From: Rhexocercosporidium sp. MPI-PUGE-AT-0058
Lineage: Eukaryota > Ascomycota > Leotiomycetes > Helotiales
Direction: 5' to 3'
Length of the DNA: 64,000 nt
Assembly (NCBI GenBank): GCA_020746875.1
Contig: JAGTJL010000016.1
Location: forward strand, 1,612,001-1,676,000
A program made the position numbers and the translations under genes. Positions 1-11,020 of the stretch are shown here, one piece after another. The first letter of the stretch is position 1; each line of letters begins with the position of its first letter. Below the pieces are notes generated by a model. It did no database searches, was not told the origin of the DNA, and was given only the letters and a program-made list of their open reading frames with translations.

Positions 1-987
1 GTCAATGGAAAGCCAAGGAACAACAAGCGCCTACTGAACCGCAGGAATTGGTGCTCGATTCGCTTGTATGATCCAGAACTTACTCCACCAGCTACACCGC
101 AATTGGACGGGCCACCATCGCCCCCTCTTCGAGGTGGTCTTCTTCGTCGACTATCATCTTCTCGAGGGCCAAGCTACCGGCCGGATGCAACAGCACCGGT
201 GGCCCATAAAGGTTTCTTTGGCAAACGTGAGGCTACAGCGCCACCTCTATCCAGTCCTGGCTTCTTCGCACGCCGCAACTCGACCTCACGTCGTACTTCG
301 ACTGATTCAGAGCGTCCTGGAGTTCTGACTCGTACCCTGTCACTGTCGCGTAAAGACTTCATGCCAGGGAACTTGTTCCGACGGAACAGCAAGCGACGAC
401 CGGATGATGGTGGTATCAATGGCTACGGAGCAGATAGTGATGATGACGTATCATACCACGAGCAACCGAGATCTGGCCTACGAGGGGGTAGTGGAGGCCA
501 CGATTCAGACGACGGTTATTTTCCTGTAATGCCTCCCGCCACCGGACGTACCGCCCAAAATCCCGTTGCGGAAGCATCCACATCTGTCGCAGGCGCCACA
601 CCACAACAAGGTTTCCAGCGCAGCCAATTCCACCGTACACCCACTGGTCTCTCAGCCAAACAACTCAAGCGCTCTCCTAATCAAGCGGTCAACCTCGAAG
701 GCGGACTAGATATCTGTCTAAATATGGAGGTCAATCCCAAGGACCCAGCAGGTATCACGGCTCCCTACCGTTTACTTGTGCCGGCGCTCTTCCACGAAGA
801 ACCTCCTGCCAAGGCGGCAGCAAGTAGAAGTCGAAGTAGGAGTAGTAGTCGTAGTTCTAGCGATGTGAATGTTCAGCCACAGCCGGGGAAGCTGAAGAGG
901 TGGAATACTTTTTCGAGGGGTAAAGGGAAGAATAAGGATCAGGATAATGGGAGGAATCTGGCGGATGCGAGGATTGGAGGCAGATGA
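1..987 (+). CDS. C-terminal part of a Ser/Arg-rich protein of unknown function (5' partial)
   Basis: The reading frame is open from the first base of the window to the TGA ending at 987, so the gene starts upstream of the window. The visible part is about 328 residues and mostly disordered. It opens with Pro-rich segments (YDPELTPPATP), continues with Ser/Arg-rich stretches, and ends in an SR-type run followed by a basic tail (KLKRWNTFSRGKGKNK). The only segment that looks folded is near residues 230-265 (LEGGLDICLNMEVNPKDPAG, then ITAPYRLLVPALFHEE). I do not recognise a named domain and assign no function. Frame +3 is also open and protein-like from base 3 to a TGA at 69-71, so the first 20 or so codons of frame +1 may be intron or a frameshift rather than real exon. 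Confidence 0.7.
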   Translation, partial: VNGKPRNNKRLLNRRNWCSIRLYDPELTPPATPQLDGPPSPPLRGGLLRRLSSSRGPSYRPDATAPVAHKGFFGKREATAPPLSSPGFFARRNSTSRRTSTDSERPGVLTRTLSLSRKDFMPGNLFRRNSKRRPDDGGINGYGADSDDDVSYHEQPRSGLRGGSGGHDSDDGYFPVMPPATGRTAQNPVAEASTSVAGATPQQGFQRSQFHRTPTGLSAKQLKRSPNQAVNLEGGLDICLNMEVNPKDPAGITAPYRLLVPALFHEEPPAKAAASRSRSRSSSRSSSDVNVQPQPGKLKRWNTFSRGKGKNKDQDNGRNLADARIGGR

Positions 988-2426
988 GTCATGAGGGATG
1001 AAGAATGCATGATGGGATGGGAGGCAAGGCGAATAACGACGCCGAGATGGGATGGAGAGATTGGATGCAACCGATGAAGAGGGGTGGATGGATGACGAGG
1101 CATGATAATATATTTGGCATGAGCGAGATGTTTTAAGGAGTGGGATTCGAGTATACCCTTTCTGTATAAATAGTTAATTTGAGGTTGTTTGATGATTTGT
1201 ATGATCTTCGTTCGGATGATGAAATTTCGGTTAATCCCTCCCCAAGCTATTGGATATGAAAATGTTGAGTGAAGTAGTTTCTCATCATTCCAGTTCTCCC
1301 GGCGATTTAACAAAGCAGTGCTAAAGCCGAAGGAAAGAGAGGAAGGGAGAGATAGCGATGGAGTTGAGACGAGAATTTTCAAATGGAGCTGACGAATTAG
1401 ATGCAGAGGGTTATCTATCAAGCAAGACGAAAGAAAACAAATATTAAGCGAGCTCTCAACTAGCTTTACTTCATGGAGGAGTACCCACCGCAGGTAGACA
1501 TAAAACTTCACAACGCAATCATAGCTCAGAAAGCAAACCTCTTATTATGCATCTACAAGTATAGGGATAAGTAAGGTGGAACAAATTAGTGAAGATCTTT
1601 TTTTTTGGTATCTTCATCACGTTATTCTTTGTTAATATGGCCTATCTACCTGTAAGTATATATATAGCATAATAGCATGCTACTTAATTTCGGCTTCCGT
1701 TGTCTTCAAGCTGTGTGATTTTACTACAACAAAAAGAATATAGAAAATTTATAGTAGAGATAAGTTGAAAGTGGGATGAGAAAGGAATGGGAGGGTGATG
1801 GGAGAGGGAGGGGAGCAGACTTACGGAGAATGGGATAGTGAGTTGTGTGGAGGGCCGTGCAGGTGTACGCGGAGGGATTGGGGAGTTTGATTTTGAGTAC
1901 TGCTTCTTTTATCTGGGTGCTGGTTAGGTGGTAGGGGTTTGCAACGTATGTACTTGGAAATCAAGAGCTCCAAGTTTGCATTGGAGACTACAGTAAGACA
2001 CGGCAATTTCCTTTGTGTACTTTTGGGCCATGACCTCAGAATGATACTTAGGAAGGAGAGGATTTTAGTTTCGTCCTTCGAGGTATAGTTAAGGTCAAAG
2101 CAGAAGTCCTTCACTTGTACTATCCAAGACTGATGAACAATCTTGCTCTGATGTTCTCTGGTAAAAGAACTAGTCGTGTTCAGGGAATCTGGACATGACT
2201 AATGTTGATATCTTTTACATCTTAGTTGTCTAGCGAAGAACTAGAAAGATGCCTGATTATCTATCCCGGTTAGTGTAGTCTTGTGGGGTGAATCCAACAT
2301 TCGAGCCTGAACAAACAATAACAGACAGAGGAGCTAAGCGAGCCGCCCCCTATCAACAGAGCCTCGAGATGACAACTCTACGTAAGACGTATCTCGATCT
2401 ACACCAATAACACCACCAACAACAAT
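988..2426. other. Intergenic, no gene seen
   Basis: This 1.4-kb stretch holds the 3' region of the upstream gene and the promoter of the next. Open frames on the minus strand (939-1511 and 1821-2114) have no recognisable motif and no plausible splice partners. Confidence 0.6.
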
Positions 2427-3427
2427 ATGTCAGCCTACTCGGCTAGCATTTACTCGGTGGATGAGGAGGGCAACACCTCCACCACCACCAACACCACTAC
2501 CGCACCACCAATCTTCCCCTCCTCCTCCTCCTCCTCTTCTTCTCCTCTCGCCGCTCCTCCCTCCTTCTTTCCCGCCTCCTCCCGCCGCCCCCTGCCAATT
2601 TTTGGCATGAATTCTGGTCCCTCCTCCGCCCGCCCTCGCCCCCCCGGACCGCCAGCACCACTCCCTTCCTTCGCCTTTCCCCCGGCACCACCAACCCCAG
2701 CAGCAGCACCACCACCACCACCACTCCTTTTCGCCCCTGGCCCGGCTCCCTCTCCCTCCTCCCTCCCAACCTACGTCCCCAGCTCAATGGGCAGCGTCTT
2801 TACAGCAACCAAAGCCGGAAACGGCATGAAAGATCTCTCGGAGATGACCGTCCTCGCCGAACTCGTCATCTCCGCCTTCGAAAAAGACTCTCACACCAGC
2901 ACTATCATTGGAACCATCAAGCAGAAAATGCTACACCAGGCCCCAGATTTTGTCGCTGCGCTGAAGGAGTTGGCTGAGAAGACGGATGAGGTTGCGAAGA
3001 CGACGAGATTGACGGAACATTTTAAGCATTTGGAGGTGTTTCGTGTGGAGGCTGCGTTGACGAATGTATGCCCCCTTCTCTTCCTTCCTTTTTCCTCTTC
3101 TTTATCTTTCCTTGAGTTGAGAGATGTAATGAAGAGGGGATGCAATACATCGACTAACGCATCTCCCAGACATTAAACGTCCTCAAGAGAATGACTGCCG
3201 AACTCCTGGCTGTCGTTTCGAGCGAGAAAAAGTTGGCAAAGCACGTCCGAGTGAAGATTCTCGACAGACTGGGGAAACTGCACTACGGAGTCGAGCAGAT
3301 CGTTCGTGGGTTAGAGCTAGCGTTGGGCTTGAAGCTCGCTGGGTATGGTGGTCTGCTAGTGAAGATCAAGGAGGTGAGGAGTGTGCTTAAGGCGCAGATT
3401 GGAGGTGAGGATTCAGGCAGGGCATAG
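2427..3427 (+). CDS. Hypothetical protein, Pro/Ser-rich N-terminus and helical C-terminus
   Basis: Two exons, 2427-3065 and 3170-3427, give about 298 residues. The 104-nt phase-0 intron begins GTATGC and ends CAG, with a good branch point (GACTAAC) near 3152-3158. Residues 10 to about 115 are low complexity (Thr, Ser, Pro, Ala). From about residue 125 the protein is predicted helical, with heptad-like spacing on both sides of the intron (LSEMTVLAELVISAFEK before it, VRVKILDRLGKLHYG after it). No signal peptide or membrane segment is visible. I do not recognise the family. The ATG at 2427 is the first in frame, and the spliced frame stays open to the TAG at 3427. The gene model is likely; the function is unknown. 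Confidence 0.65.
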
Positions 3428-4131
3428 GAGACGAGACTCGCTGGAGTATGGGAATTTTCTGCATTGGGGCAAAGCATTCGGGAGTTTGGGGGTGTTTGAG
3501 GGGAGACTTCTTCTTTGTTTCTTCGCTTTTTTGCGGCATTTGGGGAGTTTGATACCCTGCATGAGAGATGAACAAAAAGCAGGCGCACGCAATTCGGTGG
3601 GTTATGTTTGGCTCCAAAGGTGAAACTTCTATGCCTTTAGCTTTGAGTCGAACGGAAATACGTGCCCACCCCAATATCTCAAGCAAGAAAACAAATGATT
3701 CTGAAAAGCACATAAGAAACTCTCAGCTTGAGGGCTCTGAGCGCTACTAGAGCTCCTTTAGAAGACAAGTAGAGCCAAAATCAGAGAGTTAGAGCTAGAG
3801 AGGACGCAACGATACAGAGTCTAGCCTATAAGTGCGTGAAAGGGATTTGAACGGCAATGGAAGAGGCATTTGAGTTACTCGAGGGTCGAAATGCATCAAG
3901 CTATAGATGTTCACAGAATTCCAAGAATGATACTTGATTAATGTGGTCTCATTCGAGATATGGAGCTGTTCAACGACCAACGTCCCAAGCTTACATAAGC
4001 CATTCATCCAATGAGACAAACGACGCTAAGATTGTCACAACCTCAAATTTTTGGATTCACGATAAGAAAATACTTGCCATCCCCCCTCGAAATTCTCTCC
4101 ACGTCCAATCCTCCTCCACACACCACGAACC
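3428..4131. other. Intergenic, no gene seen
   Basis: 3' region of the Pro/Ser-rich gene and promoter of the TMA23-like gene. Short open frames on both strands have no recognisable content. Confidence 0.6.
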
Positions 4132-5025
4132 ATGGACGCCCATGCGCTCCTCACATCCCAAGGATGGCGCGGAACCGGCAACTCTCTCCACCCAACAAGT
4201 AATACAATTGGTCTCTCGCGGCCTCTTCTCGTCTCAAAGAAAGTCGATAACTTAGGCATCGGCAAGAAACAGCACCGGACGAGCGATATGTGGTGGATGA
4301 ACGCATTCGACAGCTCTTTGAAGGGATTAGATACGTCCAAGGAGGGGCAGGTGATTCAGACTATTACGAGTGGTGGACTGGATATGGTGCAGAAGGCTGG
4401 CGCGAAGTGGGTTGGGAGTAAAGGAGGGCTATATGCGAGTTTTGTGCGGGGAGAGGGGTTGGGTGGGACGATTAGTCCGGAGGAGGTAGAGAGTGTCTCT
4501 AGTGAGTCTAGGAAGGAGGGTGGTGAAGATACAGCTGGGAATGGGAATAGGGAGAGGAAGAGGAAGAGGGGTGAGGGGAAGGAAAGTAAGGAGGAGAGGA
4601 GGGAGAGAAAGGCTGCGAAGAAGGTGATGAAAGCTGAGAGGGTGGAGCTGGTTATGCGGGAGTCGAAGCCGATTGAGACAAAAGAGGAGCGAAAAGCTAG
4701 GAGGGCTGCGAAACGGGCTTCGAAAGGGCAAGATTCAAAAGCTTTGGAGGTTGAGGTTGGGTCGGTGCCGATCGAGATAAAGGAGACCAAAGAAGAGCGC
4801 AAATCAAGGAAAACTGCAGAGCGGGAGCTAAGAGATCAGCAATCCAAGCTTGTCGAAGAGTCACATAAAGATGTCGAGATGAAGGATGTATCGAGGCCGG
4901 AAACAAAAGAAGAACGGAAAGCGCGCAGACGGCTGAAGAAGCTCGCGAAAGAAGCAGAAGCAAAGGAAGAATCAGCAGCAGACTCCTCAGAAAAGGCCAA
5001 GAAGAAGAAGCGTAGGAAGGACTGA
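4132..5025 (+). CDS. TMA23: TMA23-like G-patch nucleolar protein (ribosome biogenesis)
   Basis: Single exon, 297 residues. The N-terminal 115 residues have the order seen in yeast Tma23: a short G-patch-like start (LLTSQGWRGTGNSL), then GLSRPLLVSKKVDNLGIG, a Trp motif (DMWWMNAFDSSLKGLD), and GGLYASFVRGEGLGGTI. The rest is highly charged, with repeats of an ETKEERKARR-type unit (about residues 183, 215 and 262) and a lysine-rich end that would serve as a nucleolar signal. In yeast, Tma23 is a nucleolar factor linked to small-subunit ribosome assembly. That role is carried over by homology. The start lies just 5' of the conserved block, and no other ATG in frame would keep it. Confidence 0.8.
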   Translation: MDAHALLTSQGWRGTGNSLHPTSNTIGLSRPLLVSKKVDNLGIGKKQHRTSDMWWMNAFDSSLKGLDTSKEGQVIQTITSGGLDMVQKAGAKWVGSKGGLYASFVRGEGLGGTISPEEVESVSSESRKEGGEDTAGNGNRERKRKRGEGKESKEERRERKAAKKVMKAERVELVMRESKPIETKEERKARRAAKRASKGQDSKALEVEVGSVPIEIKETKEERKSRKTAERELRDQQSKLVEESHKDVEMKDVSRPETKEERKARRRLKKLAKEAEAKEESAADSSEKAKKKKRRKD

Positions 5026-5116
5026 AGGTCGGCTTTTGGTATCAGCCCGGAGTTTAGGAGCATTTGAAAGCCGAGGGGTATAGATCTGTAGCAATTCTAG
5101 AGCTCTAATGGACAAA

Positions 5117-6400
5117 TCATGGTTCCTTGGGTATCTTTCCTGGCTTGTTCGACAGTAACCAAGGTCTTCTTTCCCAGAATTCATCCTTGATAATATCTAC
5201 GTGCTGCACTGTGATCCTAGCTTTCGCTCTCCTCTTCTTATCCTTCTCCTCTTGTGTCTTGGAAAGTGCGATTTCCTCCACTGTCTTGGCTGAATCTTCG
5301 TCTATGATTTCTGGTGCTGTTCCGGGCTCGACCATTTCGTACTAGATGTAGAGCTTAGATACAGTAAGTGAGCATGAGCAGGGAGGTGGAGCTTACGTCT
5401 CGAAACACCACACTACCTTTCTTGTAGATCTCAGGCTCGTTATTGTAATTGATCTTGAACCGCGAGAACAAGATTTCGTTCTTATCGGCGGACAGTGATC
5501 CCTTGTTTACATCAGCATACCATCTCATTCCCTAGTCCTAGTAAAAGACTCACAGCTAACTCCTTCTCAGCACTCTTGGCATCAAACCCACCATTCTGGA
5601 TGAGCGCCCAGAACGTCGTATTGTACAGATTATTGATGTGGCCTTTTTCTTCCATCAGTCTACGCCCGACCGCCGGAAATTTTCAGAAGGGAGCACTCAC
5701 AGTCAACTTGTCTCCAACTCATATAATCCCTCAAATTCTGCACACTTGGGTACTGCACTGCTCTACCGTCGAAACTAGGCAAGGGCGTCGTGAGAGGTGC
5801 GTCTGGGAAATGGGTCGACCAGAGATGGACGTAGTATACTGTGAATGTTGATACGATCGTCGTCACAAGTTTGCTAATCGTACTCGCTATCAGAATCTTG
5901 GGTTTTGCTGAAACAGAGGTCGGAATGAGAAGAGTCATACCTTGACCGCCTTTCGAACAGCGCGCAAGTTTTGTGGAATACGAAGCTGAGATAGAAAATT
6001 AGATTCTATGGCTAAATCGAGACGAACTAAATTAGTGAACCGAACGGACCTGTATTCGTCACTAATGCCATACGCGATGACAATATCCGGCAACTCATTC
6101 ATGACAGCCATAGCAGCCGCGTTCATGAGATCCAGCGCTCGTCGATCATTCGGTTTCTCGAATGCATATTTGTTTGAGAACCTGATTCTCCATGAGCACA
6201 TAAGTTCCTTGGAAAGGTCGGGTAAGTAGCCACACGACCTACTTGTGGAAACCTCGGCCATCGATGCGGACTACGATCCAGGTGTTTGGGATGAGGAGGT
6301 CTGGTTGCTCGAAATTCTTCACATATTCGTACCTAGAGAAAGTCGAGTTAATAGCTGAATGGGGGGAGGAAACAGAAGGGTTTTACTTGGAGTTCGCCAT
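5117..6400 (-). CDS. THG1: tRNA(His) guanylyltransferase THG1, eight exons
   Basis: Adds the extra 5' G (G-1) to tRNA-His, which histidyl-tRNA synthetase needs for recognition. Spliced model: 6400-6387, 6332-6243, 6181-6050, 5985-5941, 5873-5701, 5642-5554, 5501-5397, 5341-5117, giving 290 residues. Every junction keeps frame and uses GT-AG; introns are 52-88 nt. Landmarks match the family: [11 protein letters not shown] with the metal-binding Asp at residue 29; YGISDEYSFVF with Asp76 and Glu77; FERRSSKL; and [22 protein letters not shown]. The first exon has only 14 coding bases. No single exon covers the protein, so a single-frame reading of the locus would miss it. A 131-nt gap separates it from the convergent TMA23-like gene on the left in terms of coding ends (5025 and 5117 are 91 bases apart). 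Confidence 0.93.
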
Positions 6401-8490
6401 TGTGTGGGGTGGATTTTGGGATTGTAGGGTAGAGGAGGTTGTTTGGAGTGGAGAGGCTCAGAGGTTGGTGGGGTGAAGATGTGGAGGCTGGAAGCGAGGT
6501 ATTCGAGGGGAGAAGAAAAGGCTAAAAATGCCTTGAATTTGAACTTTTCCTTCTTTCAATAGGCTTTGCTTTTTCCATTTCCAGAATATTCTAGTACATC
6601 TGAAATTTTACAAGAGTCTTAAACCTTCCCAAAAAAAAAGATTATCGTGTCTGTCTCACGTGACACTCGCCTTTTGCTGCATTTTCTTCTTGCCTCTATC
6701 CTTTTGAGCTGTAACTTCTAGGAAAATAGCTAGGAGAGTGGTGGTCTGAATATGATATTTTAACCTGACTTCGATGAGCAGTGTTGCTCATACCTATAGT
6801 ACTAACCTAGTAAAGCACAAGCAGATTAACGTCCGCCCCCACTACGTAGCGAGACGCACTGTGTAGGGAGACAATCCATCGGTACTTTACACTCAAACAA
6901 TTCTAAGTTTATAAATCCGCTAAAAATCCCCGTGTTTTTGTATTAGTTACATTATATAACTATTTCTAAATAGTCCAAACTATAGCAGCTCCAAAAATTA
7001 TAATCGCGTCGTCGCCGTCCGCCTGGTTACGGAGGTTATTAATTCGGAGTAAAGTAGGACCTCTGACCTATAACACTCCTACGAACTCTTAACGCTTTTT
7101 AAACTCGCAGAATTATTATATCTAGGCTTCTAGGCCCTACCACGATATTGAACAATTGTGACAAGTCTTGTGGCGATCAGAAAGTACTTTGCCATATCAC
7201 ATCGCCACTTAGGTTAATACCTCCCAATCAAGTAATCAAGGATCTTAATAAAACTTCGTGCCTTTCCCGAATATTCCCTTCTTCTGACATCCTCCGATCC
7301 ACATGTATGAGGTGGTCCGCTTCGGCTTTTTATCACGTTCGTAAGCCTCAGGCAAAAACGACATTATAACTCACAAGATCTCTCGACAGTCTAGGAGTAT
7401 ATCCTCTGGCCCGACAAGAATAGACATATATCCGAAACGAGATCATAATCTACGCAAGTCTTATCGTACTGTATGGGCAATATCCACTTCCGTTGCCCCC
7501 TCTATCGAAGCAGCAGTATACTATCACAAATTCGATCCAACAGCCCCACAGATGTCGCCGCATAAACTCAGAACGAAGTACGTTATCTTTTCAGACGGTG
7601 TTTAGAGCTCTAGAATAGACCACTAATTCTCTAAATACAGATCGTCTCCTCTTCGACCACCTTTCTCTTCGAGCTACCTTTCCTTTTAAGGCTACGTCCC
7701 TTGCATCACGCTCCTCTTCGTGTGAAGATTCTCTCTGCGACATTCAATTCCAACCGACTTCCCTTACTCTCACGCAATGTGTGAATTGGCTTGCAAGACA
7801 TACGCAGCTTGTACGCGTACTCCCAAACACATGAACCGAGATCATATTATATATTGCATAGACGCAAGAAGGGTTGCAGACGACCCATGCCAACCTGCCT
7901 CCGGGTTTCTAAGAGATCTCCCGTTGAGTTTCGATGCGCAAGACACGGATATAGCGGGATCCTGTCCTCCCTGTGCTGGAACAACACCGACCAATTCCTC
8001 TTGACTAGACTAGCTGCCTTCGCCCCAATTCAGAGAAACGGATCGCTGGTAAGCCTGCTTGCGAGCTACCTCTCCGAGATCTTGAAATTTACTAAATATA
8101 GTTAGTTTAGCCAGGTTGTAGAAGAGGTAACGCACAATGAATCATTAATTCCTAAGACTTTAAAGACTTTAAGGTCTATTTTATTGAGATCGACATTTGG
8201 ATATGTTTTGTAATAGAGATCGAGAACGAGATATAACTGAGAAAAAGGAGGATTGTAACATATATGTGTATAGTAGTCCTCTGTATGTTGGATATCTCGC
8301 CATTCCAAAAAAGCGTTGATGATTGCTTTAAGTTTTTGAAAAGGTCGTTCGCGATATTGAAGGATTATCCGCATCGGAGTAGCCTGACTCATTTCGTCCT
8401 AAGGGCAAGAAGGATTGCTGGTGTAGCTTGTGGAGGCAAAATGAAAAAAGGTAACTTGTGTTCCTTGTAGGATCTGAACCACGGAGAGAG

Positions 8491-9025
8491 GGTATCACGC
8501 GGTTCCGTTTAGTCGTGATACACCAAACGCACTCGGTCTACTGAACACTTTATTACAGTACAACCATGAATCCGAAGACTCCGAAACTCAAGATGATAAC
8601 ACTTGAGGTAATTATCTGCTAACCTTTTTTTTTTGTAGAATTCAAATAGCTTTATAAGGTTCTTCAATCCGCGTGAAATAGGTAATGATCTCGAGATTTG
8701 GCTGTTATCGCCTATACGAAGGCGGGCGGCATTGAAAACCGGCCATGTGTCTAAGCGAGGATTTGTCGCAGCGAGACCTTCGATTTAAAAGTTATTCTAT
8801 GACTTCACACAAATTGTTATTCTTAGATATACCCAATGCTTAAATTCTAGAACTTCAAGTCTAAGTACTATAAGAGAGAATTGAATTTAAGGGTAGAGTC
8901 CTTCAGATGCACGCTTTTAAAAACAAGGGAGTTTGGTGTTCCTCGCCAAGCTTTCAAATGGCCGGATTTCAATGCCGCCCGCCTTCGTATAGTGTATCAT
9001 GACTAAACGGACCCGCGTGGGTATC
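8491..9025. repeat. Outer inverted repeat (8496-8522 / 8993-9019)
   Basis: A 27-base segment ACGCGG(T/G)TCCGTTTAGTC(G/A)TGATACAC occurs at 8496-8522, and its inverse lies at 8993-9019, directly against the right end of the MITE, with two mismatches. The left copy also contains a small palindrome (GTATCACG ... CGTGATAC, 8492-8521). The simplest reading is an older element of about 250 bp into which the TA-flanked MITE inserted. Two separate solo ends are also possible. Confidence 0.5.
8713..8991. mobile_element. MITE with 34-bp terminal inverted repeats, TA target duplication
   Basis: The left end (8712-8745) and right end (8959-8992) are inverted copies over 34 bases with one mismatch. Each begins TACGAAGGCGGGCGGCATTG reading inward. 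The element proper is 8715-8989 (275 bp), flanked by TA at 8713-8714 and 8990-8991, as expected for Tc1/mariner-type non-autonomous elements. It has no coding capacity. The near-perfect arms suggest recent activity or selection for symmetry. Confidence 0.7.
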
Positions 9026-9214
9026 TAGATTCTGAATTGAGGCCTCAGGTATGAATTACGTAATCTGAAACCTGTCCACCAGGTCGACCCCTTCCTCATT
9101 AACACACGGCATGACCTTCGGGTGCCATCCTTGAGCTCTGACATTCCCCAGGAGCGACTCTCGCTTCGCCTCTGCAAATAAATTTTAATGTATAATCCAA
9201 ATTACACGAGCGCA

Positions 9215-10152
9215 TCAAGGTAACTCAGTAGGATGTTGCCTACTCTCCGAGTTCAACTCCGCGGGACGTGTTACTGGAGCAGCCAGTTCACCAGGCCGCT
9301 CGCTCTGACCGTGCTTCGGTTCCGCTTCGTAGACATGCTGTTGTACTGGCTCATATGGCTTTGTTGAATCGCGTCCGGATGTTTTTGATCGTTTCCTCCT
9401 TCTCATGAGGAAGAAGCCAAGGAGGAGGGCGGTGATAAGTGCTGCTACACCGACACCTGCACCAATGCCTGCCTTCGCACCTGTTGAGAGACCTGAACTA
9501 CTTGGAGATGGTGCTGCCGAAGATGATGTTGCAGGCGCGTCTGTTATACCACCCGAAGGTATGGAGGCAGCTGTTCCTGTTGGTGTCTAATAAACAAGAT
9601 CGTTAGCGAGACATCAAGCTGGAAGGTTGTGCGAATACCCACAATAACCGTCGAGAAATTCGAATTCTGTATCGCTCCCAACTGCTTAAACGAGAATCTC
9701 TGTCCGTCCCGTGGAGGAGCCGTGATATTCGAACTCATAGCCATCAGTGAGTTCGGTTTCAGCTGTAGATGCCACGCCGACCCATTCGCCGCATTTGTGA
9801 AGAAGAAGGTCCCATCGCCCCACGGCTCTATCTGCCAGAACATCGAGTCATCAGCTAGACTCGCATTCGCCATACGCGGTACCGTTCTCCCCGGCGTGTT
9901 CTCCTCTGGCGAGAGTGCGACCGTGAGATAACCTCGTGGCCCGGAACTCTTGGTTCGGAGGACGTAATATGTGGAGTTGAAGGGGTAGATTTGCCATAGC
10001 TGCTCGGTGTTGCTCGTTGTATTTGTTTCGCTGAAGAATACGGCGCCGCTTAGACTGTTGTTGTAAAGACTGGTTCCTGCGAGAGATTGCCCGCCACCTT
10101 CGGAATTCCCAATGTATATCTGATGCCAGTGATCGCTGGCGAGGTTCGCCAT
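9215..10152 (-). CDS. Ricin-B-like (beta-trefoil) protein with one C-terminal membrane segment
   Basis: Two exons, 10152-9643 and 9586-9215, encode 293 residues. The 56-nt phase-0 intron begins GTGGGT and ends TTAG. The first 150 residues resemble the fungal ricin-B/CBM13-type lectin fold, with spaced QxW-like units (EQLWQIYPFNSTYYVLRT; DSMFWQIEPWGDGTFFFTNA; SAWHLQLKPNSLMAMSSN). A Ser/Thr/Pro linker follows, then a membrane segment (GIGAGVGVAALITALLLGFF), an RRRKR stop-transfer and a roughly 60-residue cytoplasmic tail. Carbohydrate binding at the cell surface is inferred from the fold. No N-terminal signal peptide is visible, so the lone C-terminal segment would have to insert the protein, or an upstream exon is missing. 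Confidence 0.75.
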
Positions 10153-11020
10153 TGTGTTGCTGGAGATCCGGTGTTGTATTGAGTATCTTTGGATGAAGAG
10201 GAGAGAAGGAAGGAGAAAGTCCCTGGGTGATGGTTATCCATTAAACTGGAGGAGCAAGCGGCGCAGTATTCTAGAGGCAGGGCTGATCTAGTTCATGGAA
10301 GAGCAAATGGGATGCTTGTACTGCCATCTTGGCAAGCACTAACATCCCGACAGGAAGTTTCGCATAATTGATCTACAGTACAGTCATTTGAAGGATGGAA
10401 ATGCTGCTCTAAACATATTGTCATGATACCTTGCTTCAAGCAACGCAACAATAATCGTGAGATAAATCAGACACAAATAATAAACAAGAATCTTACAAGC
10501 GTCTCTAGACTTCTGTTCCCATCTTGAATCTTGTCGGAGTATGGAGATGATTCCTCAAGAGCGGCTAAATTGGGTAGCATCGTGCATGCAGCTAGCTCTA
10601 GCTCACATTCATCTCTCTGTCGTAGATTTGATTGGTCCACTCGTATGAGTTTTAGATCAAATCGGTGTGGCTGAAGCTTGAAGACAGCCTCAACCCCGCC
10701 CCAATCACCAAAATAGCAGAGCTACAAAATAGTAGTAGCTTGTTTCATCCCAGCAGTCAGCGACCTGAGCTGGGACCGGGCCACTGGGTAGTAGGACATG
10801 AGAAGTCTAACAGGTGGAATTAGGAATGCTCTGGATCATTTCGAATTTCTACGAATTCTCCCGAGTACTTGATTCTTGGTCCACAGGTGCTGGAAGCGCA
10901 TGAAGCGCTGACTGCGCTGGGGTCCCCTGAACCACCAGCAATAACTCAAGTCAGAAGTCGGACTCAAGAAGGGCAGAGTCAACAAAGGGACATCCGGCTT
11001 TTGATATCTCATATATTCAA
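10153..11020. other. Intergenic, no gene seen
   Basis: Contains the promoter of the ricin-B-like gene and the 3' end of the NDUFAF7-like gene. The frame at 10869-11225 is an antisense shadow of that gene's last exon. Confidence 0.6.

Larger units (their letters stand above)
6401..9214. other. AT-rich gene-poor region with transposon remnants
   Basis: No intact gene seen in 2.8 kb. The first 150 bases carry the THG1 promoter. From about 6740 the composition shifts to TA-rich sequence with scattered short frames; the one at 8102-8392 on the minus strand has no recognisable domain. Two inverted-repeat structures (listed separately) lie at 8491-9025. Decayed mobile-element DNA is the likeliest reading, but I could not name an autonomous element. 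Confidence 0.55.

Noticed and set aside
939..1511. 190-codon minus-strand frame
   Set aside because: No domain, no signal, overlaps the 3' end of the upstream coding gene; low-complexity composition.
1821..2114. 97-codon minus-strand frame
   Set aside because: No recognisable domain and no splice partner.
7791..8105. 104-codon plus frame in the AT-rich region
   Set aside because: No similarity I can recognise to transposases or other proteins; overlapping frames are equally long.
8461..8525. Possible tRNA around GGATCTGAACCACGG
   Set aside because: No matching acceptor stem or anticodon arm on either strand; explained by the inverted repeat.
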